A stretch of 64,000 bases of DNA, taken from assembly GCA_045594645.1 (NCBI GenBank), contig JAZNYY010000029.1:1-64000 (forward strand). Direction: 5' to 3'. A program made the translations under genes and the position numbers. Source of the DNA: Fimenecus sp045594645. Its GTDB lineage: Bacteria; Bacillota; Clostridia; Oscillospirales; Acutalibacteraceae. Shown here piece after piece: positions 17,649 to 26,088 of the stretch (within the stretch, counting starts at the first letter, position 1; each line of letters begins with the position of its first letter). The notes beneath the pieces were generated by a model, which worked only from the letters and a program-made list of their open reading frames with translations, ran no database searches and had not been told where the DNA came from.

Positions 17649-20027
17649 ATGAATAAGCATTGTATTTCACTTGAACTTGATAAAATTCTCAAAATGCTCA
17701 GCGATACCGCTTCAAGTGCCGACGCAAAGCTGCAAGCACTTGAAATTAAGCCGTTGACCGATTATTTTGAGGTGTTAGAGCTGCTCGATAAAACCGAGGC
17801 GGCTTATATATTTATTGCCAAATTCGGCGCACCGTCATTTGGCGGACTTCAAAATGTTAATAACGCCTTAAGCCGTGCCGCCGCAGGTGGCTCACTTTCA
17901 GCGGGCGAGTTGCTGAAAATCGCGGTAACTCTTAAAATTATCCGCGGTATTACCGTCTGGCACGAAAAATGTGCGGGTATGGAAACCGCCCTTGACGATT
18001 TGTTCAATTCTCTTTATCCTAATAAATACCTTGAAGAGAGAATTACAAATGCAATTCTTTCCGAAACCGAAATCAGCGATAATGCTTCACCCGAGCTTAA
18101 AGAAATCCGCCGCAAAAAGCGTCATTATGAAAACAAAATCCGCGAACAGCTTGATAGTATGATTCATTCATCACACTATTCAAAATATCTTCGTGACGGC
18201 ATTGTAACTCAGCGAAACGGTCGCTTTGTAGTGCCCGTTCGTGCCGAGCACCGCGGTGATGTTGCGGGTATGGTACACGATACCTCGGGCAGTGGTGCAA
18301 CTGTGTTTATAGAGCCCGCCGCCGTAGTTGAGGCAAATAATGAAATTAAGGTTCTCGAAAGCCGAGAAATCGAAGAAATCGAAAGAATTTTAGCAGAACT
18401 TTCGCAGATGGCAGGGGAGTTTGAAGACACAATTAAAATCAGCTTCGACTCTGCCGTAGCACTCGATTTGCATTTCGCAAAAGCACATCTTGCTTATAAA
18501 ATGAAAGCAAGCCGACCGATTCTCAATAATGACGGCGAAGTTCTCCTCAAAAAAGCCCGCCATCCGCTTATTGACCCTCGTTCAGTTGTGCCCGTTGATA
18601 TTTCACTTGGTATTGATTTTGATTCTTTGGTAATCACAGGTGCAAATACGGGCGGTAAAACCGTTTCAATCAAAACCATCGGTCTTTTAACACTTATGGC
18701 AGAGTGCGGACTTATGCTCCCTGTAACCGATAACAGCCGAATTTCTGTATTCGACAATGTGCTTGCCGATATCGGTGACGAACAAAGCATTGAGCAGTCG
18801 CTCTCTACATTCTCTGCACATATGACAACAATTGTTGATATTTTAAAAACTGCCGATGACCGTAGTCTTGTGCTTATAGACGAGCTTGGCGCAGGTACAG
18901 ACCCCGTTGAGGGTGCAGCGCTTGCAGTTGCAATTCTTGAGAATTTACGACAAAAGGGCGCAAAAATTGCCTCAACAACTCATTATTCTGAGCTTAAGGA
19001 ATACGCACTCAAAACCAATCGCGTTGAAAACGGTTGTTGTGAATTTGATGTGGCATCTTTAAAGCCCACATACCGTCTGTTGATTGGTATGCCAGGTCGC
19101 TCAAATGCTCTTGCAATCGCAGGCAGACTCGGTATTGACGAAAGCATAACAGATTTTGCAAAAGCTCTTATTTCAGAAGAGGATACAAAATTTGAAGACG
19201 CAGTTGATACCCTTGAAACTGCCCGCAAAGCACTTGAAGATGACCGCCAGAAATTAGAAGAAGAAAAAGAATTGATTCTTCGTCAAAAAGAAAATGCCGA
19301 AAAATCTCTTGAAAAAGCAAAAGAGCAAAGCGAAAAAGAAATTAACCGTGCAAAGCGCGAGGCAGAACGAATTGTTGAGAATGCCCGCCGTGCAGGGAAT
19401 ACATTGCTTTTAGAGATTGAACAGCTCAAAAAAGAGCTGGCAAAGAAAAATAATCATCAAGAAATCGCCCGCAAAGCAAAAGCTGCAATGGGTAAACAGC
19501 TTGATAAAATGGACGAGATTACTAACAATCTTCAGGCAGATGACGGTGATTATGTCCTTCCTCGCGCACTTAAAATCGGTGACAGAGTATTTGTGAAATC
19601 CCTCGGCGGAGAAGCAGAAATCATTTCAATCGACGAAAAGAAACAGACAGTTCAGGTGCAGTCGGGTATGCTGAAAATGAAGGCTGATATTTCAGATTTG
19701 CGTCTTATTGGTGCTAAAAAGCAACCAAAAAAGACAAACTACGGCTCACGCACTGTTCATACGGGCTCAAAAGCAACTGCCTCAGCCACATCAAGTATTG
19801 ATTTGCGTGGCACTACCGTTGAAGAGGCAATTCTTGATTTAGATAAGTTTATTGACAGTGTTCTTCGCACGGGGCTTAATGAAATAACAATCATTCACGG
19901 AAAGGGCACGGGTGCTCTGAGAAAGGGTATTCATATACATCTGCGTAAGCACCCAAATATACGCACCTTCCGCGTTGGTACATTCGGTGAGGGTGAGGAA
20001 GGTGTTACCATTGCCGAATTAAAATAA
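17649..20027 (+). CDS. mutS2: Endonuclease MutS2
   Basis: 792-residue MutS homologue without mismatch-binding domain I. Order: core/clamp region (residues 1-300), ATPase with Walker A TGANTGGKTVS (near 331) and Walker B LVLIDELGAGTDP (near 408), a long charged coiled coil (about 520-620), a KOW-like strand region (RALKIGDRVFVKSLGG), and a C-terminal Smr nuclease domain with IDLRGTTVEEA and HGKGTGALRKGI. The family suppresses recombination and, in Bacillus, rescues collided ribosomes. Co-transcribed with recO. Confidence 0.96.
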   Translation: MNKHCISLELDKILKMLSDTASSADAKLQALEIKPLTDYFEVLELLDKTEAAYIFIAKFGAPSFGGLQNVNNALSRAAAGGSLSAGELLKIAVTLKIIRGITVWHEKCAGMETALDDLFNSLYPNKYLEERITNAILSETEISDNASPELKEIRRKKRHYENKIREQLDSMIHSSHYSKYLRDGIVTQRNGRFVVPVRAEHRGDVAGMVHDTSGSGATVFIEPAAVVEANNEIKVLESREIEEIERILAELSQMAGEFEDTIKISFDSAVALDLHFAKAHLAYKMKASRPILNNDGEVLLKKARHPLIDPRSVVPVDISLGIDFDSLVITGANTGGKTVSIKTIGLLTLMAECGLMLPVTDNSRISVFDNVLADIGDEQSIEQSLSTFSAHMTTIVDILKTADDRSLVLIDELGAGTDPVEGAALAVAILENLRQKGAKIASTTHYSELKEYALKTNRVENGCCEFDVASLKPTYRLLIGMPGRSNALAIAGRLGIDESITDFAKALISEEDTKFEDAVDTLETARKALEDDRQKLEEEKELILRQKENAEKSLEKAKEQSEKEINRAKREAERIVENARRAGNTLLLEIEQLKKELAKKNNHQEIARKAKAAMGKQLDKMDEITNNLQADDGDYVLPRALKIGDRVFVKSLGGEAEIISIDEKKQTVQVQSGMLKMKADISDLRLIGAKKQPKKTNYGSRTVHTGSKATASATSSIDLRGTTVEEAILDLDKFIDSVLRTGLNEITIIHGKGTGALRKGIHIHLRKHPNIRTFRVGTFGEGEEGVTIAELK

Positions 20028-20031
20028 TGTC

Positions 20032-20060
20032 TTGCAAAAGTAATCTAAATGTGATATTCT
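20032..20060 (+). promoter_or_regulatory. SigmaA-type promoter of the acidic lipoprotein gene
   Basis: TTGCAA (20032-20037), 17 bases, TATTCT (20055-20060), with extended -10 TGa. It lies directly after mutS2. Confidence 0.5.
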
Positions 20061-20100
20061 ATATTTAATGTATAATCAAATACCGAAAGGGGATTACATA

Positions 20101-20589
20101 ATGAGTAAAAAAATAATTGCTATTGCTGTGTTGCTTCTCGCAGTTGTGGTTGTTTTCGCAGCCTGCAAAAAAGATGATGATTATAAGGTTGATTATACTG
20201 TTACGCTTGAAAACGGCGATACAGTAGAAGTTTTTGAAGATGAAGACGGCGAAAACTTTATTACTAATGTTGATGGTGACGAAATTCCCGTAACAACTGA
20301 CGAAGACGGCTTCTTTGATAACATTGAAGACCTTATCACAGAAACTACAACCAAAAAGTCAGATAAGACAGAAGATAAGAGCAGTACAACTTCTACAACT
20401 AAACCCGACACTTCAAAAGACGAGCCTTCAAAGAACGAAGAGCCTTCTTCTGACGAAACACCATCAGTGTCAGAGGGTGAGAAAGAAGACGATACTACAA
20501 CTACAACTGAGCCCGTAAGCATTGAAATCGGTAGCGATAATAAGGGCAGTGACACAATCCGTTGGGACGAAATCGCAACTCTTCCGTAA
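20101..20589 (+). CDS. Putative lipoprotein with acidic Thr/Ser-rich tail
   Basis: 162 residues from the ATG after gaaagggg. A lipobox (VFAAC, Cys at 22) ends a hydrophobic signal. A short folded part (about residues 28-80) resembles a repeat of DGDxxxVxxDEDGxxF units, and the rest is a low-complexity Thr/Ser/Glu/Asp tail (residues 80-140) that is probably an extended surface spacer. Unknown function. Monocistronic between two promoters. Confidence 0.78.
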   Translation: MSKKIIAIAVLLLAVVVVFAACKKDDDYKVDYTVTLENGDTVEVFEDEDGENFITNVDGDEIPVTTDEDGFFDNIEDLITETTTKKSDKTEDKSSTTSTTKPDTSKDEPSKNEEPSSDETPSVSEGEKEDDTTTTTEPVSIEIGSDNKGSDTIRWDEIATLP

Positions 20590-20604
20590 AGTTAAAAAAA
20601 CTTC

Positions 20605-20633
20605 TTGACAAACTGAATATTATTTAGTATAAT
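20605..20633 (+). promoter_or_regulatory. Perfect consensus SigmaA promoter of ylxM-ffh
   Basis: TTGACA (20605-20610), 17-base spacer, TATAAT (20628-20633). Both hexamers match the consensus exactly. A terminator-like hairpin begins at 20635, so the predicted transcription start falls within the 5' arm of that hairpin. Confidence 0.85.
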
Positions 20634-20634
20634 A

Positions 20635-20679
20635 CCGTTCTGTAAAGTCTCTGTACTTTACAGAGCGGTTAATTTTTTT
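20635..20679 (+). terminator. Terminator-like hairpin overlapping the ylxM transcription start
   Basis: A 13-bp stem (20635-20647 with 20656-20668, one G-T pair), 8-base loop, then TTAATTTTTTT. It is an intact terminator for transcripts coming from the lipoprotein gene, while a transcript starting near 20640 lacks the outer stem and should pass. The promoter is thus insulated by its own leader sequence. Confidence 0.7.
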
Positions 20680-20695
20680 GAAGGAGGTGTCAGTC

Positions 20696-21058
20696 GTGGC
20701 AAATAATGTTGAAATATCAATGCTTCTTGATTTGTACGGTGAAACTCTAACCGCAAAACAACGCGATTATCTCAACTATTATTATAACGATGACCTTTCT
20801 CTTTCAGAAATTGCCGAGAATGAGGGCATTACCCGTCAGGGCGTGCGCGATGCAATTAAAAGAGCCGAGGCAGTGCTTTTTGATATGGAATCAAAGCTTA
20901 AGTTCTCACAAAAGCTTGAGGCTGTAAATAACGGTCTTGACAGCATTATGAAATGCGCCGAAGAGATTAATGAGTATAATCTCACTCACGGTCTTTCCCG
21001 CGAAATAAACGATATAACAGTTAAGATAAAGTCAATTGCACTTTCTTTGACGGAATAG
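20696..21058 (+). CDS. ylxM: YlxM family SRP-associated DNA-binding protein
   Basis: 120 residues with a sigma-70 region 4-like helix-turn-helix (LSLSEIAENEGITRQGVRDAI). The start is GTG at 20696, since AAGGAGGTG lies 8 bases upstream; the longer TTG start would put the SD inside the gene. YlxM (UPF0122) is encoded with ffh in Firmicutes and has been shown to modulate the signal recognition particle. ffh follows after 9 bases. Confidence 0.92.
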   Translation: MANNVEISMLLDLYGETLTAKQRDYLNYYYNDDLSLSEIAENEGITRQGVRDAIKRAEAVLFDMESKLKFSQKLEAVNNGLDSIMKCAEEINEYNLTHGLSREINDITVKIKSIALSLTE

Positions 21059-21067
21059 GGGGTAATC

Positions 21068-22438
21068 ATGGCATTTGAAGGTTTATCCGACAGACTTGAA
21101 GCCGCCTTTCAAAGACTTAAAAGTAAAGGCAGTCTTAATGAAAAAGATGTTCGTGAAGCCATGCGTGAGGTTCGCCTTGCACTTTTAGAGGCTGATGTTA
21201 ACTATAAGGTTGCAAAAGACTTCACCGCAAAGGTAACTGAACGAGCAATCGGCGCACAGGTTATGGAAAGCTTAACCCCCGCGCAGATGGTTATAAAAAT
21301 AGTAAACGAAGAGCTTACAGAGCTTATGGGTGGCACTCAAACCCGTCTTGCATATGCCTCACATCCTCCAACGGTTATTATGATGTGTGGCTTGCAGGGT
21401 TCAGGTAAAACAACCCATTGTGCAAAAATTGCACGCAAGCTCAAAGCAGAAAATCACAGACCCTTGCTTGTAGCCTGCGACATTTACCGTCCCGCCGCTA
21501 TCAAGCAGTTGCAGGTCGTGGGTGAGCAGGTTGGCGTTCCCGTTTTTGAAATGGGGCAAACTAATCCTGTTACAATCGCAAAAGAGGCTATTAAGCTTGC
21601 AAAAGATAAGGGCTATGATTATGTGTTTATTGATACCGCAGGTCGTTTGCATATTGATACCGAGCTTATGAACGAGCTTAAAAATATCAAGTCAGAGGTT
21701 CGTCCCCACGAAATTCTTCTTGTTATTGACGCAATGCTCGGTCAGGACGCTGTAACAGTTGCAAGCACCTTTAATGACGAATTGGGTATTGACGGTCTTG
21801 TGCTCACCAAAATGGACGGTGACACACGAGGCGGTGCGGCTCTTTCAGCAAGAGCAGTTACAGGCAAGCCTATTAAATTCGTTGGTATGGGCGAAAAACT
21901 CGACGAGCTTGATTATTTCTATCCCGATAGAATGGCTTCAAGAATTCTCGGTATGGGCGATGTGCTCTCTCTTATCGAAAAGGCAGAGATAGCTCTTGAC
22001 GAGAAAAAAGCCGCCAAGCTTGAAGAAAAGCTTCGCAAAAATAAATTTGACCTTGAAGATTTGCTTGACCAGTTTGAGCAGATTAACAAAATGGGCAGTA
22101 TGAAAGATATTCTCTCAATGCTTCCCGGTGTTAATAAAAAGGTTAAAGATGTTGATATTGATGAGCGTCAGTTTGACCGAATGAAAGCTATCATTCTCTC
22201 AATGACAATCAAAGAACGCAGAAACCCCGATATTATCAATCCTTCACGCAAGCGCAGAATTGCCGCAGGTTGCGGTATGCAGGTTGAAGATGTTAACCGA
22301 CTTCTCAATCAGTACCGTCAGATGCAGAAAATGTTCAAGCAGATGAACTCAGGCAGTATGAAACGCAAAATGAAGCGTATGGGTATGAATGGTGGCTTCG
22401 GTGGCGGATTCGGCGGTATGGGCGGATTCCCGATGTAA
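21068..22438 (+). CDS. ffh: Signal recognition particle protein Ffh
   Basis: 456-residue SRP54 GTPase that targets nascent membrane and secreted proteins together with 4.5S RNA. N domain (1-90), G domain with GLQGSGKTTHCAKIA near residue 106, DTAGR near 192 and TKMDGD near 247, then the Met-rich M domain (from about 320), ending in a Met/Gly-rich tail. No 4.5S RNA gene was seen in the window. SD is tagggggtaatc. Confidence 0.97.
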   Translation: MAFEGLSDRLEAAFQRLKSKGSLNEKDVREAMREVRLALLEADVNYKVAKDFTAKVTERAIGAQVMESLTPAQMVIKIVNEELTELMGGTQTRLAYASHPPTVIMMCGLQGSGKTTHCAKIARKLKAENHRPLLVACDIYRPAAIKQLQVVGEQVGVPVFEMGQTNPVTIAKEAIKLAKDKGYDYVFIDTAGRLHIDTELMNELKNIKSEVRPHEILLVIDAMLGQDAVTVASTFNDELGIDGLVLTKMDGDTRGGAALSARAVTGKPIKFVGMGEKLDELDYFYPDRMASRILGMGDVLSLIEKAEIALDEKKAAKLEEKLRKNKFDLEDLLDQFEQINKMGSMKDILSMLPGVNKKVKDVDIDERQFDRMKAIILSMTIKERRNPDIINPSRKRRIAAGCGMQVEDVNRLLNQYRQMQKMFKQMNSGSMKRKMKRMGMNGGFGGGFGGMGGFPM

Positions 22439-22444
22439 GTTAAC

Positions 22445-22472
22445 AAACACTGATTACAACACAACAGTGTTT
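22445..22472 (+). other. Hairpin in the ffh-rpsP gap
   Basis: AAACACTG and CAGTGTTT form a perfect 8-bp stem with a 12-base loop, followed by AT-rich sequence without a pure T run. It could be a weak attenuator or a processing site that sets different levels of ffh and rpsP. Confidence 0.4.
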
Positions 22473-22507
22473 AATATAAAATATTTATATATTTGGAGGA
22501 AACAAAA

Positions 22508-22753
22508 ATGGCAGTTAAGATGAGACTTCGCAGAATGGGTGCTAAGAGAGCTCCTTTCTACAGAGTAGTAGTTGCAGATTCACGCTATCCCCGTGACGGC
22601 AGATTTATTGAGGAGATTGGTACTTACAATCCTATGACAAATCCTGCTGAAATCAAGATTGACGCTGAAAAAGCAGAGCAGTGGCTCAAAAACGGTGCTC
22701 AGCCTACAGATACTGTTAAGGTTATTCTTAAAAAGAGCGGCGTTATTAAATAA
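22508..22753 (+). CDS. rpsP: 30S ribosomal protein S16
   Basis: 81 residues, start MAVKMRLRRMGAKRAPFYR as in all S16 proteins; the ATG follows TTTGGAGG. VVADSRYPRDGRFIEEIG is the family core. S16 stabilises the 5' domain of the 30S subunit. Followed after 15 bases by khpA. Confidence 0.98.
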   Translation: MAVKMRLRRMGAKRAPFYRVVVADSRYPRDGRFIEEIGTYNPMTNPAEIKIDAEKAEQWLKNGAQPTDTVKVILKKSGVIK

Positions 22754-22768
22754 GAAAGGTTTTTGAAA

Positions 22769-23002
22769 ATGCAGGAACTTCTTATTACAATCGTTAAAGG
22801 ACTTGTTGAAAATCCTGACGCTGTTTCTGTTACTGTTGACGAAGCAGACGACCGCGGTGTTGTTGTGTATCACCTTCATGTTGCTGAAGATGATATGGGC
22901 AGAGTTATCGGTAAGCAGGGCAGAATTGCAAAGGCTATCAGAACAGTTGTTAAAGCAGGTGCAACTCGTACAGGCGAAAAAGTCCAGGTCGACATCGACT
23001 AA
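22769..23002 (+). CDS. khpA: KH-domain RNA-binding protein KhpA
   Basis: 77 residues. A single KH domain with the GRVIGKQGRIAKAIRT motif (GxxG loop) near residue 48. KhpA (YlqC) forms a complex with KhpB in other Firmicutes and affects cell length and small-RNA regulation. The start is the ATG at 22769 with an aaagg SD; an in-frame TTG lies two codons upstream. Conserved position between rpsP and rimM. Confidence 0.95.
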   Translation: MQELLITIVKGLVENPDAVSVTVDEADDRGVVVYHLHVAEDDMGRVIGKQGRIAKAIRTVVKAGATRTGEKVQVDID

Positions 23003-23061
23003 TTTTGATTACAAATGAGGCAGGCAAAGCATTTTGTCTGCCTTTTTGTAAACCTTATAAT

Positions 23062-23110
23062 GCCTTCCCCTTGAGGGGAAGGGGGACCGCGAAGCGGTGG
23101 ATGAGGTGTT
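23062..23110 (+). repeat. Palindromic element (type C) providing the rimM ribosome binding site
   Basis: Hairpin CCTTCCCC-TTGA-GGGGAAGG followed by ACCGC-GAA-GCGGT and a GGATGAGGTG tail. It is the diverged relative of the identical copies at 49325 and 60462; the second stem has changed on both sides and stays paired. GAGGTG (23103-23108) is the SD of rimM, 7 bases before its ATG. Confidence 0.8.
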
Positions 23111-23115
23111 ATATT

Positions 23116-23634
23116 ATGATTAAATCTTATCTCGAATTAGGTCAAATCGTATCAACTCACGGAATTAAAGGCGAAGTCCGCTTTAACCCTTGGTGCGATA
23201 CTCCTGAATTTGTTAAAAAATTCAAAACCTTATATTTTGATAAAAACGGCGAAAAAAGTGTAAAGGTGCTCTCAGCTCGTCCCCACGGCAATGTTGCAAT
23301 ATTATTGCTTGAAGGCATTGACGATGTTGATAAAGCCCGCGCACTTAAAAATACCGTTTTATATATGAAACGCAGCGATGCAAATCTTCCTAAAGGTACT
23401 TGGTTTATACAAGAACTTTTTGATTGCACCGTAATTGATAACGCAAACGGCGAAACCTTGGGCACAATTGTTGATGTGAGTGAAACAGGCGCAAATGATG
23501 TTTGGCACATCAAAACTCCCAAGGGTAACGAAGTGCTTATTCCCGCAATCAAGCAGGTTGTCCAGTCTGTTGATGTAAGTGAGGGAATAGTAAAAATTAA
23601 TGTCTTAAAAGGACTTTTTGACGATGAAAATTAA
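23116..23634 (+). CDS. rimM: 16S rRNA processing protein RimM
   Basis: 172 residues. The N-terminal RimM barrel (YLELGQIVSTHGIKGEVRF) and C-terminal PRC-barrel are both present. RimM helps assemble the 30S head with S19. The ATG at 23116 is chosen by the SD GAGGTG, which comes from the repeat element in front; an upstream in-frame extension would translate the repeat. It overlaps trmD by 11 bases. Confidence 0.95.
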   Translation: MIKSYLELGQIVSTHGIKGEVRFNPWCDTPEFVKKFKTLYFDKNGEKSVKVLSARPHGNVAILLLEGIDDVDKARALKNTVLYMKRSDANLPKGTWFIQELFDCTVIDNANGETLGTIVDVSETGANDVWHIKTPKGNEVLIPAIKQVVQSVDVSEGIVKINVLKGLFDDEN

Positions 23635-24361
23635 CATTATGACACTTTTCCCCGAAATGTGCGAAGCAGTACTTTCTGAAAGTATTATCGGCAGAGCAAG
23701 GGAAAAGGGCTATGTAGAAATAAATTGTATAAATATCCGCGATTACAGTAAGGATAAGCACAACCGTGTAGACGACTCAACCTATGGCGGTGGAATGGGT
23801 ATGCTTATGCAACCACAGCCCATTGCCGATTGCTATGAGGATATTTGCAAAAAGAGTGAAAATAAAAATCATTTGATTTATATGTCACCTTGCGGTAAGG
23901 TTTTAACTCAGGCAAAAGTGAAAGAGCTTGCAGAAATGCCCGAAATCACAATTCTCTGCGGTCATTATGAGGGTGTTGACCAGCGTGTTATCGACTCTCT
24001 TGTGGATGAGCAGATTTCGATAGGGGATTATGTTCTTACAGGTGGCGAATTGCCCGCGCTTGTACTTGCAGATTCAATATCAAGAATGTTAGAGGGCGTG
24101 CTCCCTAATGACGAGGCAAAGGAACTCGAAAGTCATTATAACGGGCTTTTAGAGTATCCCCAATATACCCGCCCGTATGAATGGAACGGTATGAAGGTAC
24201 CCGATGTGTTAATTTCAGGTCATCACGGAAATATTGACCAATGGCGTCGTGAGCAGTCACTTTTAATGACTCAGAAGCACCGCCCCGATATGCTTAGTAA
24301 GGCAGAGCTGAGCGAAAAGGATAAAAAATTCCTTGAAAGTACAGAAATTACAAATAATTAA
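23624..24361 (+). CDS. trmD: tRNA (guanine-37-N1)-methyltransferase TrmD
   Basis: 245-residue SPOUT-class enzyme using SAM to methylate G37 of tRNAs. The knot region shows CGHYEGVDQRV and SIGDYVLTGGELPAL near residues 110-140; the C-terminal domain follows. The ATG at 23624 with AAAGGA upstream is preferred to TTG at 23618. rplS, which usually follows trmD, is not here. Confidence 0.97.
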   Translation: MKINIMTLFPEMCEAVLSESIIGRAREKGYVEINCINIRDYSKDKHNRVDDSTYGGGMGMLMQPQPIADCYEDICKKSENKNHLIYMSPCGKVLTQAKVKELAEMPEITILCGHYEGVDQRVIDSLVDEQISIGDYVLTGGELPALVLADSISRMLEGVLPNDEAKELESHYNGLLEYPQYTRPYEWNGMKVPDVLISGHHGNIDQWRREQSLLMTQKHRPDMLSKAELSEKDKKFLESTEITNN

Positions 24362-24372
24362 TAAAATTTATG

Positions 24373-24401
24373 TTGAATAATAAAAAATATTGTTATACAA
24401 T
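24373..24401 (+). promoter_or_regulatory. SigmaA-type promoter of the deacetylase gene
   Basis: TTGAAT (24373-24378), 17 bases, TACAAT (24396-24401), located 36 bases before the GTG start. Confidence 0.55.
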
Positions 24402-24436
24402 AAGGTTATAATAATAAATGTAAGGAAAGACTTAAA

Positions 24437-25474
24437 GTGAAAGCAATTACCGTAAAAAAATCAACACTTTTCAAAATCGTTATTATCATTCTATCACTGC
24501 TCTTGGTGGCTTCGGCTACAACTGCGGTGTATTTGGGCGTGCAATATTCAAAATCTAATGATAATCTTGCACAGGCTCAAGAGGATATTAAGAACGGTGA
24601 ATCCTTACTTAATGATAAAATTTCTGAAAATCAGTCACTTGTTGAGCAGAACAGCAGCGAAAAACAGTCTTATGAAGACAAGTTAAGCCAAGAAAACAGC
24701 GAGCACCAAAGCGAAGTTGATAAGCTTAACGGTCAGATTGATAAATTAAAAAAGGAACTCGCGGCAAAAAAGACCACAACAACCACCAAGGCAACAACCA
24801 ATAAAAAACCTTCAACAGACTCATCGGTTGCATTGCCAGACCCTAAGCCCTCAACGGGCAAAACGGTTTATCTTACCTTTGATGACGGTCCGTCGCGATA
24901 TACGCCCGAAATTCTCGATGTGCTTGATAAGTACGGCGTTAAAGCGACTTTTTTTGTTGTTAACGGCAGATATAACAGCACAATGAAGGATATCGTTGAC
25001 CGCGGTCATCAAATCGGACTTCATACTTATTCTCATGATTACAAAAAGATTTATGCTTCTGATACCGCTTATTTTAATGATTTGCAGAAAATCCACGATG
25101 TAGTACTTAAAGAAACGGGTGTTGATTGCTCAATTATCCGTTTTCCCGGTGGCAGCAGTAATACTATAAGCCGTAATTATTCTAAGGGCATAATGTCGAG
25201 AATTACAAAGGCAGTTGGCGAAAAGGGATATGTTTATTTTGACTGGAACTGCTCAAACGGTGATGCTGACGGCGCAAATACAGTTCAAAAGCAGTTAAAT
25301 TATTGCAGCCAGTTCCCGAAATCTGCCTCAAGAGTAATTGTCCTTATGCACGACACAAAAAAGACCACTTTAGAGGCTCTGCCAAAAATTATTGAATATT
25401 ACCAAAGCTGTGGAATGAAATTTGATATTTTGACACCTTTCACAACTCCCATTCACCATAGCGTGCTTAATTGA
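24437..25474 (+). CDS. Membrane-anchored polysaccharide deacetylase (NodB/CE4)
   Basis: 345 residues starting at GTG. One N-terminal membrane segment (about 10-34), a coiled coil (38-112), a Thr/Lys spacer, then a CE4 domain with all five motifs: TFDDGPS, HTYSH, RFPGGSS, WNCSNGD and VLMHDT. The Asp pair and the His-x3-His metal site are intact, so it should be an active peptidoglycan or other surface polysaccharide deacetylase. Its own promoter precedes it. Confidence 0.9.
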   Translation: MKAITVKKSTLFKIVIIILSLLLVASATTAVYLGVQYSKSNDNLAQAQEDIKNGESLLNDKISENQSLVEQNSSEKQSYEDKLSQENSEHQSEVDKLNGQIDKLKKELAAKKTTTTTKATTNKKPSTDSSVALPDPKPSTGKTVYLTFDDGPSRYTPEILDVLDKYGVKATFFVVNGRYNSTMKDIVDRGHQIGLHTYSHDYKKIYASDTAYFNDLQKIHDVVLKETGVDCSIIRFPGGSSNTISRNYSKGIMSRITKAVGEKGYVYFDWNCSNGDADGANTVQKQLNYCSQFPKSASRVIVLMHDTKKTTLEALPKIIEYYQSCGMKFDILTPFTTPIHHSVLN

Positions 25475-25506
25475 CCAAAAAAGTATTGAATATACACAAA
25501 AAATTC

Positions 25507-25565
25507 ATTTGACTGTGGTCAAATTCACCAAACTTGATTGTCGTAAAAACGCGGTTTTTGTTTTT
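25507..25565 (+). terminator. Two small hairpins after the deacetylase gene
   Basis: ATTTGAC-TGTG-GTCAAAT (25507-25524) is a perfect 7-bp hairpin. AAAAAC-GCG-GTTTTT (25545-25559) with a following T run is a weak terminator. The gap 25475-25691 otherwise holds only the ptsH promoter. Confidence 0.4.
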
Positions 25566-25598
25566 CTGACCGAATTATTAAAACTCGAGTTTTTTTCG

Positions 25599-25626
25599 TT
25601 GACGGCAAAAAGATTTGTGTTATAAT
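25599..25626 (+). promoter_or_regulatory. SigmaA-type promoter of ptsH
   Basis: TTGACG (25599-25604), 16-base spacer, TATAAT (25621-25626) with an extended -10 TGt. The resulting leader is about 60 bases. Confidence 0.7.
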
Positions 25627-25691
25627 ATATTAGTAACAAAGGTGTAATAACTGTTATATATCTAATAAATTATCATTTGGGAGAATGAACT

Positions 25692-25955
25692 ATGTATACT
25701 AAAGATGTTGAAGTTAAAAATCAGGTCGGCTTGCACGCTCGCCCCGCAACTTTCTTTATTCAGAAAGCAAATGAATTCAAATCATCAATCTGGGTTGAAA
25801 AAGAAGACAGAAGAGTAAACGCAAAGAGCCTTCTCGGTGTTCTTTCACTCGGCATTATGGGCGGCACAACAATCCGTATTCTTGCAGGCGGTCCCGACGA
25901 AGAAACAGCAGTTGATGAGCTTGTTAAACTCGTTGAATCAGGCTTTGCTGAATAA
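25692..25955 (+). CDS. ptsH: HPr phosphocarrier protein
   Basis: 87-residue cytoplasmic phosphocarrier. The active-site histidine is in GLHARPA (His-15 region) and the regulatory serine in AKSLLGVLSLG (Ser-46 region), so it has both the PTS and the HPr-kinase phosphorylation sites and is a true HPr, not the His-less Crh. It stands alone, without ptsI, between its own promoter and a strong terminator. Confidence 0.94.
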   Translation: MYTKDVEVKNQVGLHARPATFFIQKANEFKSSIWVEKEDRRVNAKSLLGVLSLGIMGGTTIRILAGGPDEETAVDELVKLVESGFAE

Positions 25956-25969
25956 TCAATCGGCACTTT

Positions 25970-26005
25970 AGCACATCACTTTTGGTGGTGTGCTTTATTT
26001 TTTTC
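25970..26005 (+). terminator. Terminator of ptsH
   Basis: AGCACATCAC and GTGGTGTGCT (one G-T pair) with a short loop, followed by TTATTTTTTT. Confidence 0.85.
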
Positions 26006-26032
26006 TGAACTTATGTTACAATAATATTATTC

Positions 26033-26059
26033 GTAGGGGTCGGCGTCCTCGACGACCCG
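26033..26059 (+). repeat. Type B palindromic element
   Basis: GTAGGGGTCGGCG-TCCT-CGACGACCCG: a 9-bp stem with one mismatch. It sits 29 bases before the uvrC start, between the ptsH terminator and uvrC. Confidence 0.65.
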
Positions 26060-26088
26060 TTGTTTCTAATGATTGGTGGTGAACTTCT

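Noticed and set aside
20101..20589. The repetitive acidic region as a possible tandem-repeat array or CRISPR-like structure.
   Set aside because: It is a coding low-complexity Thr/Ser/Glu tail; there are no evenly spaced identical repeats.
23005..23115. An N-terminal extension of RimM translated from the repeat element.
   Set aside because: The extension encodes the palindrome, has no family similarity, and a strong SD precedes the internal ATG at 23116.
25692..25955. Crh instead of HPr.
   Set aside because: Crh lacks the active-site histidine; here GLHARPA retains it.
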